A stretch of DNA of 64,000 nucleotides from Paucimonas lemoignei (GCA_900475325.1 LS483371.1:4712001-4776000), one strand, 5' to 3'; shown: positions 41,460 through 49,761, numbered from the stretch's first letter. The notes: generated by a model not told the origin, from the letters alone. A program made the numbers and translations.

Positions 41460-41774
41460 ATGCTGGTGGTGGTCATTCACCAGAACTGGGGCAAGATCGA
41501 GCACGTCTTCAACCCGGCCGATGCGATCCCCGCACAGGCTCAGGCGCAAGCCCGGGTGGTGATGTACGCCACCGACTGGTGCGGTTACTGCAAACAGACC
41601 CGGCGTTTCCTCGACAGCAAAGGCATTCCGTACAAGGAATGCGACATCGAGAAATCAACGGAAGCCCGCAAGGCCTACGAGGCCCTGGGTGGGCGCGGGA
41701 TTCCGTTGATTGATGTCAATGGCACGATCAGTCGTGGCTTCAGCGAAGAGGCGATACTGGCGGCGTTGAAGTGA
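41460..41774 (+). CDS. Second glutaredoxin copy with lost N-terminus
   Basis: Homologous to the gene at 38465, with nearly identical DNA over the C-terminal part but changes such as CDIEKSTEARK for YDIEKSTEGRK. CGYC is kept (TDWCGYCKQ). Homology starts at codon CTG 41439 (LKKFALIMLVVV); the five residues and start codon before it are replaced by unrelated sequence. The first usable ATG (41460) gives 104 residues with a shortened hydrophobic anchor (MLVVVIHQNW). It may be soluble, poorly translated or decaying. No ribosome site of quality precedes it. Confidence 0.65.
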   Translation: MLVVVIHQNWGKIEHVFNPADAIPAQAQAQARVVMYATDWCGYCKQTRRFLDSKGIPYKECDIEKSTEARKAYEALGGRGIPLIDVNGTISRGFSEEAILAALK

Positions 41775-41804
41775 TCGCCCCTCCCCTACGTCTCACTTGA
41801 TTGT

Positions 41805-41896
41805 CGTGGGACCGGCTTTAGCCGGGAAGAGGCCAGTACACCCACAGCATGTTTATCGTTCGAGATACCGCCTTCCCGGCTAAAGCCGGTCCCACG
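41805..41896. repeat. REPIN, family C
   Basis: Inverted GTGGGACCGGCTTTAGCCGG arms lie between the second glutaredoxin copy and the convergent GST gene. Confidence 0.9.
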
Positions 41897-41904
41897 GGTG
41901 AGCG

Positions 41905-42837
41905 TCAGCGTTTCTGAATGCGAAACCCAACCCGCGGAAAGTGCACATGCACCACACCCGCCCGCTCGTCTTCGCGGCGCACAATCAGCTCTTCAAGCCC
42001 ACTGAACACCAGCTCGCCTTCCACGGGATCAACGCCGTAATCAATGGCTGAAATCGTGACCTGATCGCCTGCCTTCAAGCCATTGGTTTCCAGAAACGGC
42101 TCGTCCGGCAATGCAGCAGGAGTGGCTTGGGCGGCAACCTCCACGGCTTCGGCAGCGCTCAGCTCGTTAGGCGCGCCGTGGCCGAAGCCCAGCACCCGAC
42201 CCAGCCACGCCGCGACACCCGGATACTCATCCACCAGCGGTGCAGTCACCGGGGTTTGCTTGAGGAACCACAGGGTGTGGGCGACCGAAAAATCGGCAAT
42301 CGACGGCACACCGAACAGGAAGTCGCCATTGCGCTCCAGCTGCTGCTCCAGACGCGCCATCAGCGTTGGCCATTGATGTTTGGCCTGCTCGACGGGTAAG
42401 CGGGTTGCATTGCCCCCCTCGAACAGCGCGGCACGGTCCGCTACAAAGGCTTTGACCGCTTCAGGCGGGACTTTGGCAAAGCGCACAGCCAAGGACTCCG
42501 GTTGAAACACCAGACTGACGGCGTGCATGAACAGAACCGAATCGGCCCAGGCCGCAAAGCCCGCGACAGTGAACTCCTGCCCCACCGGGAAAAACGCAGG
42601 CGAGGCTTTTTCCTGCTCCAGACGACGAGCGATCAATGCGGTATCGCAGTAAATGTCCGCGCCGATCTGCACTACCGGCGTCTTGCGGTAACCGCCGGTC
42701 AACGCAGTCAGATCCGGTTTGGGCATGATCGAAGGGACGGTCACCGAACGCCAGGACAAGCCTTTGAAGCCCAGCATCAGGCGGGCTTTTTCAGCGAACA
42801 GCGAAGTCGGGTAATGGTGCAGGATGATGTCGGTCAT
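41905..42837 (-). CDS. Glutathione S-transferase family protein
   Basis: A 310-residue protein. The N-terminal thioredoxin-like domain (about 1-78) has IILHHYPTSLFAEKARLML, the cis-proline KTPVVQIGADIYCDTALIA and the glutathione-contacting region. An alpha-helical C-terminal domain with LFGVPSIADFSVAHTLWFL follows. The last 80 residues (after 230) add a beta-rich extension unusual for a plain GST. ATG 42837 (MTDIILHH) is chosen; the frame from 42867 adds ten non-family residues. The substrate is unknown. Confidence 0.82.
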   Translation of the reverse strand: MTDIILHHYPTSLFAEKARLMLGFKGLSWRSVTVPSIMPKPDLTALTGGYRKTPVVQIGADIYCDTALIARRLEQEKASPAFFPVGQEFTVAGFAAWADSVLFMHAVSLVFQPESLAVRFAKVPPEAVKAFVADRAALFEGGNATRLPVEQAKHQWPTLMARLEQQLERNGDFLFGVPSIADFSVAHTLWFLKQTPVTAPLVDEYPGVAAWLGRVLGFGHGAPNELSAAEAVEVAAQATPAALPDEPFLETNGLKAGDQVTISAIDYGVDPVEGELVFSGLEELIVRREDERAGVVHVHFPRVGFRIQKR

Positions 42838-42978
42838 GATGGCCTTTCCGGCGGAGGGAAAGCCCACAGCTTAACCGGCTAAAACCGCCGGGCCTACCCG
42901 ACAACCCTGATGGCAAATCATCACGGGCATGGATGGCTAATCGGCAAAAATCGAAGGGCGCCTGAGGGAACGCAAAAA

Positions 42979-43074
42979 CCTGTGGGAGCGAATTCATTCG
43001 CGAAGGCGGTATTTCAATCGATGAATATGAGTCGGATGTACCGGCCCCTTCGCGAATGAATTCGCTCCCACAGG
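42979..43074. repeat. REPIN, family A
   Basis: Inverted GTGGGAGCGAATTCATTCGC arms lie between the GST and GIY-YIG genes. Confidence 0.9.
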
Positions 43075-43078
43075 GTAG

Positions 43079-43402
43079 CTACTCACCACAAGACGAGGTG
43101 GCGCAATACCCCGCCGCCAGAACCTCCTTGGCGCTCTTCCTCAACTTCTTGATGAGCCGCTCCTGCCGCAACGCCTCGCCCTTGCTGACACAGGCTTCGA
43201 CGTAGACAAGCGCCACCGCAGGGCTGGAACAGAAGAACCGCGCACCTTTGCCTTTCTGGTGGGCAGCGAAGCGGCGTTGCGGGTCGTCGCTGATGCCGCA
43301 ATAAAGCGACCCATTTTCCGCGCGCACCAGGTACACGAACCAGGGTTTGATCACCGCTGGTTCGGGGGTTTCGTTAACGGATGAGGACAAGGCTTCTGGC
43401 AT
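43079..43402 (-). CDS. GIY-YIG nuclease-domain protein (UPF0213/YhbQ type)
   Basis: A 107-residue single-domain protein. The GIY-YIG motif reads [15 protein letters not shown] (residues about 24-38), followed by [18 protein letters not shown] and a later conserved glutamate in KGEALRQE. The family is related to the UvrC and homing nucleases; members such as YhbQ have a reported DNA-damage role, but the function here is not settled. The first 18 residues are a non-conserved extension, so the true start may be later. Confidence 0.85.
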   Translation of the reverse strand: MPEALSSSVNETPEPAVIKPWFVYLVRAENGSLYCGISDDPQRRFAAHQKGKGARFFCSSPAVALVYVEACVSKGEALRQERLIKKLRKSAKEVLAAGYCATSSCGE

Positions 43403-43447
43403 GACGGCAAATCAGATTGGCGTGAAAGCGCGGATTCTAGCAGAGGC

Positions 43448-43933
43448 TCAGCGCCCGGCCTGAAACGCCTTGAGGCCTTTCTGGGCCAGGGCGCGGATGG
43501 CGTTCTGAACAAAGGGTGCCCAACCCAGCAAGACGCCTTTGACACCCAGGGCCTGCCGCGACCAGCGCCACAGGTCGAACTGGTCGTGATGTTCGGCGAT
43601 CTTGCCGTCACGGAAGACAAAGCGCGCCTGGATATCATTGACCACGGTATTGCCGGTCTGGCTGAACAGGTAAGTCGCCACCCAGTGCGCAGCGCCCGTC
43701 CTCTCATCAGCGCGGACGCTGTCGAAAGTCAGGGAAAAATCCTTGGCCCGCGAGGTGAGCATGCGCCACATGTCGCCCGCCTGTTTACCTCGCAGTTCGC
43801 CAAACACCGGGTCGCTGAACACGACGTCATTGGTGTAACACTCGGCCATGGCTTCAGCATCCAGGCGATTGAACGCTTCGTAGAATCGGGTGATCAGCGC
43901 GTTATTGATCAGGCGTTTGTCTTCGTCGCTCAT
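43448..43933 (-). CDS. SnoaL/NTF2-like protein
   Basis: A 161-residue cone-shaped NTF2-fold protein: RFYEAFNRLDAEAMAECYTNDVVFSDPVFGELRGKQAGDMW in the first half, and FRDGKIAEHHDQFDLWRW near residue 110. Members bind small hydrophobic molecules or catalyse isomerisations; the role here is unknown. ATG 43933 (MSDEDKRLI) is chosen because the longer frame to 44023 overlaps the transporter end and lacks family residues. It lies downstream of the MFS gene on the same strand, 90 bp away. Confidence 0.8.
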   Translation of the reverse strand: MSDEDKRLINNALITRFYEAFNRLDAEAMAECYTNDVVFSDPVFGELRGKQAGDMWRMLTSRAKDFSLTFDSVRADERTGAAHWVATYLFSQTGNTVVNDIQARFVFRDGKIAEHHDQFDLWRWSRQALGVKGVLLGWAPFVQNAIRALAQKGLKAFQAGR

Positions 43934-44023
43934 GCAGGCAGGTCCATTGGAGCAAAAGGTGCGTGCACGATAATCGCCATCGCGGCGCTTTGCCATGGGC
44001 ATTCGCGACGCAAATACCGCCAC

Positions 44024-45250
44024 TCAGATTTTTTCGCTGCTGACCTGCACATACAACGCGCGTCCGGCACCTAGGCCTGCGACCGTCGCTGCAGCGCCGA
44101 GCACGGCGAAGATCCAGCCAATTGAATCCCAACTGCCCGTGACATCGTGTACGACGCCCACGGCAAACGGGCCGATGGACGCGATGGTGTAGCCGATCCC
44201 CTGCGCCATGCCCGACAGGTTCGACGCCACGTGTGAGTCCCGGGAGCGCAAGACGATCAGGGTCAGCGCGATACTGAACGCAGCGCCCTGTCCCAAGCCG
44301 AGCACAATCGCCCAGGCCCACATCCCACCCACCGGCGCATACAGGCAGCCGAATAGCCCGATGAGGGTCATCGACATTGCCATGACCACGCCCAGACGCT
44401 GATCCTTGCCACGGGTCGCCAGCCAAGGGGCGCTCAAAGCGCTGATCAGTTGGACCATGATCGAACCGGAAAGCACCAAACCTGCATCGGTAGGACTCAG
44501 CCCTCGGCCCATCAACACCGACGGCAACCAGCCAAATACCACGTACGCCAGTGAAGATTGCAGGCCCATGTACAAGGTGACTTGCCATGCCAGCGGGTCA
44601 CGCAGCAAACCCTGCACGCGGTACGCCACTTTGTGCATACCGTGCTTTTGCCGCGCCTGCGGCCACCAGATCAATGCCGCCAGTAAGGCAGGAATCATCC
44701 AGATACCCAGGCCTACGGCCCAGCTGTCATTGAAATGGTGGGCAATGGGCACGGTGGAACCTGCCGCCAGTGCCGCACCCAGGCACAGCGCCATGGTGTA
44801 GACGCCGGTCATCGTCCCGGCCTGTTTCGGGAAGTCGCGCTTGACGATGCCCGGCAGCAGAACGCCGATCACACCAATACTCGCCCCGGCCAGAATGCTG
44901 CCCGCGAAGAGCCCGAATTCACCGAAGAAACTGCGCAGAACGATGCCTGCCGCCAGCGCGAACAGAACCCCGAAAACCACCTGCTCACTGCCAAAACGCC
45001 GCGCCAACCTGGGAGCCAGCGGTGCAAACAGCCCCAGACAGAGCACCGGCAACGTCGTCAACAAACCCGCCTTGGCCGATGAAAGCCCGAGATCGTCGGA
45101 AACGTAACCGAGCAACGGCGCCATGCTGGCCAGCGCCGGACGCAGATTCAGCGCCACCAGGACCAGCCCAAGCAGCAACAGCCAGGGGCGATGAAGAACG
45201 GAAGAGGGGTTTTGCGGGGTCGAACTCGCCGATGGCGCCTTGGTCGTCAT
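44024..45250 (-). CDS. MFS transporter, CynX/NimT family
   Basis: A 408-residue inner-membrane transporter with about 12 hydrophobic helices. The CynX/NimT-like start LVALNLRPALASMAPLL is clear, followed by PRLARRFG in the loop between helices 2 and 3. The sixth-seventh helix loop is basic (QARQKHGMHK). The family includes cyanate and 2-nitroimidazole transporters, but specificity cannot be inferred and no cyanase gene is adjacent. Confidence 0.85.
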   Translation of the reverse strand: MTTKAPSASSTPQNPSSVLHRPWLLLLGLVLVALNLRPALASMAPLLGYVSDDLGLSSAKAGLLTTLPVLCLGLFAPLAPRLARRFGSEQVVFGVLFALAAGIVLRSFFGEFGLFAGSILAGASIGVIGVLLPGIVKRDFPKQAGTMTGVYTMALCLGAALAAGSTVPIAHHFNDSWAVGLGIWMIPALLAALIWWPQARQKHGMHKVAYRVQGLLRDPLAWQVTLYMGLQSSLAYVVFGWLPSVLMGRGLSPTDAGLVLSGSIMVQLISALSAPWLATRGKDQRLGVVMAMSMTLIGLFGCLYAPVGGMWAWAIVLGLGQGAAFSIALTLIVLRSRDSHVASNLSGMAQGIGYTIASIGPFAVGVVHDVTGSWDSIGWIFAVLGAAATVAGLGAGRALYVQVSSEKI

Positions 45251-45396
45251 TGCATTCTCGTGGGGGCAGGAGGGTGAAACTGCGCAAAGCGCTAAAAGGG
45301 TGCATCGTGTTGGAGAACGACTGGGAATACAAGTTTCGTCGGGATTGGGTGCATGATCAGGCGGGGATAAGGCTCTTTGTGCGGGAGGTTGATCCC

Positions 45397-45490
45397 CGTG
45401 GGAGCGAATTCATTCGCGAAGAGGCCGGTACAATCGATAGAGATCTAACGCCTGCCCCGCCGCTTTCGCGAATGAATTCGCTCCCACAGG
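45397..45490. repeat. REPIN, family A
   Basis: Inverted GTGGGAGCGAATTCATTCGC arms lie in the 807-bp gene-free gap before hcp. The minus-strand frame 45445-45744 runs through this repeat and is not taken as a gene. Confidence 0.9.
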
Positions 45491-45680
45491 GGATGCGGTT
45501 TCACTGATGGACCGCAGCGCCTGCAAGCACCGCTCCAACAGGCAATCGCACTTGCGGCAACACATTTGCCAGACAACATCCCTTCACCTTGAAAGACATT
45601 TCCGAGAAACTTGTCCCTCACTTGCGCCTGTAAATCCAGGTCACTAGGCTGCGTCGGTCGCTGCACATCAGCGATCGGGT

Positions 45681-45784
45681 TTAGTCGCCCCGACCAATAG
45701 GCGCACACGTGTTCACCTCTATATGGTGGCTGTGCGCAGGGCACTTTCGAGTGCGCCGGATTTCCCTATTGGCCGGTCGACTAA
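45681..45784. repeat. Long branched palindrome
   Basis: The outer arm at 45681-45701 (TTAGTCG, then CCAATAGG) pairs with 45765-45784 (CCTATTGG, then CGACTAA) with a small bulge. Nested inside is GCACT-TTCG-AGTGC at 45741-45754. The element could fold as a long branched hairpin in RNA or a cruciform in DNA. It is not a member of the five REPIN families. Confidence 0.75.
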
Positions 45785-45854
45785 CCTGTTGCACAGCCGC
45801 CACCCTCGTTAGTTAAGCTGGAGTCCTGAAAGCACAACGCCGGTCTTGTAGTTG

Positions 45855-45923
45855 TCGGAGGTTACGATGGCGACGAATGCGGTTTGACTGACACACCGCA
45901 TTCGCGACCGTCGTAACCTCCGA
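45855..45923. repeat. Palindrome with 29-bp arms
   Basis: The arm 45855-45883 (TCGGAGGTTACGATGGCGAC and on) pairs with 45895-45923, with two or three mismatches and an 11-base loop. It ends in TTGCTCCCACAGG, the tail typical of REPINs, so it may be a rare or decayed family. Confidence 0.75.
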
Positions 45924-46057
45924 TTGCTCCCACAGGTCCTGGCTCGCTTCAGCCCCCCAATCGCGCACCTTCCCTCAACACCTTCGGAAACGCCCTACAT
46001 AACCGCAGACCGCATCCCAATAAAATGACCGATCATTTTTTTCAGGATGATCACTCA

Positions 46058-46543
46058 ATGGCCAGTCACGGTTACATGGTTATACAAGGCAAAGTTCAAG
46101 GGCTCATTTCAGAAGGTTGCTCAAGCGTTGTATCCATCGGCAATAAATGCCAGACCGAACATAAAGACGAAATCATGGTGTTGTCGTTCGACCACAACAT
46201 GAACACCTTGGGCAACACCAAATACGCCCATCACAACCCCATCATCATTACCAAATTCATCGACAAATCCTCTCCCCTGCTGGCGCAGGCATTGGCAACC
46301 CGAGAAGAACTCACTTGCACGATTAACTTCTACCGAAACGCAGGCCCGGTGGGGCAGGAAAAATACTATTCAGTCGAAATCGGCGGCGCACAGATAGCCG
46401 ACCTCACCATCAGCATGCCGCATTCAATCCTGCAGAATGACGTAGAACCTCAAGAAACAGTCGCTATCCGCTACCGAGATATCACCTGGCGGAACCATGC
46501 GACCAACACCAGCGGGTATACCACCTGGGAAGGCGCGCAATGA
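46058..46543 (+). CDS. hcp: Type VI secretion Hcp-family protein
   Basis: A 161-residue protein of the Hcp tube family. Hexameric rings stack into the inner tube that is fired into neighbouring cells and carries small effectors in its lumen. HGYMVIQGKVQGLISEGCSSVVSIGN at the start, HKDEIMVLSFDHN near 35, and the late segment VAIRYRDITWRNH near 139 fit the enteric Hcp2-like group. ATG 46058 follows AGGA by 10 bases; the in-frame ATG 46025 lies in a small AAAATGA-CCGA-TCATTTT hairpin. Its stop overlaps the next start by 4 bp. No other type VI genes are present, so it is an orphan hcp. Confidence 0.9.
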   Translation: MASHGYMVIQGKVQGLISEGCSSVVSIGNKCQTEHKDEIMVLSFDHNMNTLGNTKYAHHNPIIITKFIDKSSPLLAQALATREELTCTINFYRNAGPVGQEKYYSVEIGGAQIADLTISMPHSILQNDVEPQETVAIRYRDITWRNHATNTSGYTTWEGAQ

Positions 46544-47256
46544 CACCCGCCAATAAAAAACCGCACGTCAGCAGCAACGACTATTGGGAGGTCAGCCATG
46601 CGGCTGGCCTGCTCACCAGCCAGGCCTGCACCGTGAGCGCTCGGCATATTCGGGACGGGATGTTGCGGATTCAGTTCAATCGGGAAGTGGCTTATTACGC
46701 GCGGGGGATTGTGGCGGATGTGGAGAGTGGGAGGAAGAGTGTTTGGGAGGGTTTAAAGGCCTTAAAAGAGGAGCATTCATTATTAACAAGTCATCAGATG
46801 AAAGTCCTCTCTCAATCCGTCGGCCTTGTTGCTGGAGGATTTCAGTTTGCAGGTGGTGTTGCAATATGCGCTGCAGGCGGGGTGGCTTGCGCAGGAGGCG
46901 CATTCATGATTGCGCATGGCATGAATAACATCCACGAAAACACAGTTAATTTATGGGAGGGTCGGTCCGATACAATAGGCGCAACCAGGATGGTATACCG
47001 CAGGGTCTCTGAAGTTCGGGGTTATGGAAAAACGGGAGGTGACGTTACTTATGGAACGGTTGACATCGGCACCTCGCTGTTCGGCGCGTTCAGAAGCACA
47101 CTAAAACCCGATGCCTGGCGGCTGTATAGGTATATAAACACCGACTACGTAAGAGCGTATAAACTTACCTCGAAGTGGGTGCTTGGATTCGATGCTGCAA
47201 GTGGTGCTTTCACGTCTAAAAGCATTCATGATAGCTTGGAGCAAAACAATGATTGA
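46540..47256 (+). CDS. Putative type VI effector with DUF4225-like pore domain
   Basis: A 238-residue protein with no signal peptide. A polar N-terminal helical region (about 1-93) precedes a long glycine-rich hydrophobic stretch (about 94-126: SVGLVAGGFQFAGGVAICAA then GGVACAGGAFMIAHG) and IAHGMNNIHEN, which matches my memory of the DUF4225 family found beside hcp genes. The Gly-spaced hydrophobic hairpin suggests insertion into the target inner membrane. The start overlaps the hcp stop (ATGA), and the stop overlaps the next start by 8 bp, so cargo carrier, toxin and antidote are made together. It is an effector by inference only. Confidence 0.72.
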   Translation: MTPANKKPHVSSNDYWEVSHAAGLLTSQACTVSARHIRDGMLRIQFNREVAYYARGIVADVESGRKSVWEGLKALKEEHSLLTSHQMKVLSQSVGLVAGGFQFAGGVAICAAGGVACAGGAFMIAHGMNNIHENTVNLWEGRSDTIGATRMVYRRVSEVRGYGKTGGDVTYGTVDIGTSLFGAFRSTLKPDAWRLYRYINTDYVRAYKLTSKWVLGFDAASGAFTSKSIHDSLEQNND

Positions 47257-47812
47257 GCTCAATTTATACATTATCTATTTCGTTATCAGCACCCTCCTTT
47301 TCCTGCCGTCAATTTGGGCGAAGCGCGCCTCATCCCGTGCCCGCTTAACCATCATCTCATACCGTGTATTCTTCACCTACAATGTGACACTCATGATCAT
47401 AAACATAGGCATCTCCAGAACAGGAAACATACCACTAACCAACATCCAGGACGCTCCTTTCGTTGATATCTTCTCATTGATTATGGCGCTAGCGTACGGA
47501 GGTATGATGGCAAGCTTAAGCAAACCAGATCAATATCCAGAAAATACACATCTCTTTTATAGAAAACTGGACGGAATCAGAAAAACCTTAACCATAAATG
47601 TAGATCAGACATTGTACTTCTTGAGAATATCAATCTTTGTACTATGCGGCGCAGCTTTTTACACCGTAGTTTTTAACTACGTACTCTCAGAACTAATAAC
47701 ACTGGAGCCCCAATACTGGAGGCTAATTGGGTACATTACCTATCCCATTTGTGTCGCAATTGGCATTTGGTGCGTACGCACTCACCATAAAAGAAATGGT
47801 CGTACACTGTAG
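47249..47812 (+). CDS. Putative immunity membrane protein 1
   Basis: A 187-residue inner-membrane protein with about five helices (near 4-20, 37-55, 73-90, 122-145, 158-178). The N-terminal motif TLLFLPSIWAK is shared with the two genes that follow. ATG 47249 lies inside the end of the effector gene (8-bp overlap), which is the usual position for an immunity gene protecting against a membrane-acting toxin. I recognise no named family. AT-rich codon use matches the other cassette genes. Confidence 0.68.
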   Translation: MIELNLYIIYFVISTLLFLPSIWAKRASSRARLTIISYRVFFTYNVTLMIINIGISRTGNIPLTNIQDAPFVDIFSLIMALAYGGMMASLSKPDQYPENTHLFYRKLDGIRKTLTINVDQTLYFLRISIFVLCGAAFYTVVFNYVLSELITLEPQYWRLIGYITYPICVAIGIWCVRTHHKRNGRTL

Positions 47813-47896
47813 CCCAAAGTCAGAGGCGCAATGTGGGGAGGCTCTTACCGCGTTGCCTGCGATCTAGCGCTGTTAACCAAGAATGAGACAAGGACC

Positions 47897-48181
47897 ATGA
47901 GTGATGCATTTTGTTACACCACATACTGCACTTTAACTCTCTTATTCTACTTGCCTTCCCTATGGGCGAGATTCAATTACTCGGGCGAAAAATACTCAAG
48001 CAACAGCTCACTTATAGCTCGCACATACAATGCGACGCTCTTCTTCATACACTTGAACTTCATTCAAAATGAGCAATTGCCATTTATTGAACACAAAGAC
48101 CCCGACCCCATTGGATGGATTTCTTTTGCAATGCTCATATTATATATAAATACACTTCCCACTCGACGACATATCAAATAA
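47897..48181 (+). CDS. Truncated immunity-like membrane protein 2
   Basis: A 94-residue protein related to the N-terminal half of its neighbours: TLLFYLPSLWARF near residue 13, then LIARTYNATLFFIH, matching YRVFFTYNVTLMII of protein 1, and the acidic IEHKDPDPIGW. It stops where the others continue for another 90 residues. No matching second half is seen in 48182-48349. It may be a minimal functional antidote or a decayed duplicate. Confidence 0.6.
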   Translation: MSDAFCYTTYCTLTLLFYLPSLWARFNYSGEKYSSNSSLIARTYNATLFFIHLNFIQNEQLPFIEHKDPDPIGWISFAMLILYINTLPTRRHIK

Positions 48182-48349
48182 AGAATCTGACGCACACTCT
48201 TACCACAAAAAAATAGTCGCACCCTGCAAAGAGAGTACTCAAATCAAATAACAGCGGCAGCGTATTTAACCTCATGAGGTTGTCGATAAAACAACCTCCG
48301 ACTCACCTTATGTCTATGAAGAACACGAAAAACACAGGCCACCAACTAT

Positions 48350-48910
48350 ATGACCGAAAGCATCCACCCCGCTGCATTTATCTCGCTAACCCTACTGCTT
48401 TACATACCTGCGCTTTGGGCAAGATTTCTAGCAAACCTTGATAAACACTTCGCACTAAAGCTCGCTATTTTTGTTCTATATAACCTATTCATCATGTTCA
48501 CCCTCCGCGACTTTATCAACATAGGCTACCTGCCTCTTCTTGGCGTGAGCGACAGCAAAACATTAAAATCCTGGGCATCTTTCATGGTCGTTGCTCATGC
48601 ATTCACATTTATCCTTCCAAAAAGGTTCAACCGTTGGCTCATGAGAGATAAGCATCCCACTACGCTTTTTTTAGACATCGTGCCCAAGCAAAATACGAAA
48701 CCCACGAGAAGACAAAGGGTCTCAGACTATGGACGGTTTCTGCAAATACTGTTTTTCTCGATTTTTTACACACTCAAAATTCTGACGATGATCCTGTATT
48801 TTGCACCACTTAACTTACTACCCCTTCTCATCACCGCTGTGTTGTTTTGTATATTTGTGACGATGAGCTTTCATGAAAACCGATACAAGAAATTCACGCA
48901 CTATTTTTAA
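48350..48910 (+). CDS. Putative immunity membrane protein 3
   Basis: A 186-residue membrane protein, almost the same length as protein 1. It has the shared motif TLLLYIPALWARF near residue 13, then helices near 36-52, 76-90, 129-150 and 155-175, and ends in a basic tail (HENRYKKF). The starting ATG follows 168 bp after the previous stop, in a stretch with an 8-bp hairpin (48276-48298). Divergence from protein 1 suggests it answers a different effector variant. A convergent terminator follows. Confidence 0.63.
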   Translation: MTESIHPAAFISLTLLLYIPALWARFLANLDKHFALKLAIFVLYNLFIMFTLRDFINIGYLPLLGVSDSKTLKSWASFMVVAHAFTFILPKRFNRWLMRDKHPTTLFLDIVPKQNTKPTRRQRVSDYGRFLQILFFSIFYTLKILTMILYFAPLNLLPLLITAVLFCIFVTMSFHENRYKKFTHYF

Positions 48911-48936
48911 TCGTAAATTAACCTTTTAAAAGCCAT

Positions 48937-48967
48937 AAAAAAACCCGAACACAAGGTCCGGGTTTTT
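48937..48967. terminator. Bidirectional terminator between immunity array and aapP
   Basis: AAAACCCG and CGGGTTTTT form a stem with A and T runs on the two sides, ending the plus-strand cassette and the minus-strand aap operon. Confidence 0.88.
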
Positions 48968-48986
48968 CACGCTACCCCTCAACCCA

Positions 48987-49751
48987 TCAATGCAGAATCT
49001 GGCTCAGGAACAGGCGCGTACGGTCACTCTGTGGATTGTCGAAGAAGTCGTTTGGAGCGGCTTGCTCGACGATTTCGCCTTTGTCCATGAAGATCACGCG
49101 GTTGGCCACGGTGCGGGCGAAGCCCATTTCGTGGGTGACGCAGAGCATGGTCATGCCTTCTTCAGCCAGGCCAACCATGGTGTCCAGAACTTCCTTCACC
49201 ATTTCCGGATCGAGTGCCGAGGTCGGCTCGTCGAACAGCATGATTTTCGGCTTCATGCACAGCGCACGGGCGATCGCCACACGCTGTTGCTGACCGCCGG
49301 AAAGCTGGCCCGGGAATTTATGCGCCTGCTCTGGAATGCGTACGCGCTCCAGGTAGTGCATGGCGATTTCTTCAGCCTTTTTCTTCGGCATCTTGCGTAC
49401 CCACATCGGGGCCAGTGTGCAGTTCTGCAGAATGGTCAGGTGCGGGAACAGGTTGAAGTGCTGGAACACCATGCCGACTTCGCGGCGGATGGTTTCGATC
49501 TGCTTGAGGTCCGAGGTCAACTCGGTGCCGTCAACCACGATGCGACCTTGCTGGTGCTCTTCCAGACGGTTCAGGCAACGGATGGTCGTGGATTTGCCCG
49601 AGCCCGAGGGCCCGCACAACACGATACGCTCGCCCTGACGCACGTTCAGGTTGATGTCCTTGAGCACGTGGAACTGGCCGTACCACTTGTGTACGCCCTC
49701 CATGCGGATCATGCCTTCGGCGCCCAGAGGCTTGGTGATAACTTCACTCAT
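48987..49751 (-). CDS. aapP: General L-amino-acid ABC transporter ATPase AapP
   Basis: A 254-residue ATPase of the polar amino-acid family. Walker [10 protein letters not shown] is near residue 47, the signature [19 protein letters not shown] near 149, and Walker [17 protein letters not shown] near 169. [24 protein letters not shown] is the typical opening. ATG 49751 (MSEVITKP) is used; the longer frame to 49859 overlaps aapM. It is the last gene of aapJQMP and powers broad uptake of L-amino acids. Confidence 0.94.
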   Translation of the reverse strand: MSEVITKPLGAEGMIRMEGVHKWYGQFHVLKDINLNVRQGERIVLCGPSGSGKSTTIRCLNRLEEHQQGRIVVDGTELTSDLKQIETIRREVGMVFQHFNLFPHLTILQNCTLAPMWVRKMPKKKAEEIAMHYLERVRIPEQAHKFPGQLSGGQQQRVAIARALCMKPKIMLFDEPTSALDPEMVKEVLDTMVGLAEEGMTMLCVTHEMGFARTVANRVIFMDKGEIVEQAAPNDFFDNPQSDRTRLFLSQILH

Positions 49752-49761
49752 GTCAAAACTC

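Noticed and set aside
45445..45744. 99-codon minus-strand frame in the gap before hcp
   Set aside because: Its last third is REPIN sequence and the rest includes the branched palindrome; no ribosome site or family similarity.
45951..45967. Sigma-54 box before hcp (TGGCTCG, then AGCC)
   Set aside because: The -12 doublet is off by one base and the -24 match is partial.
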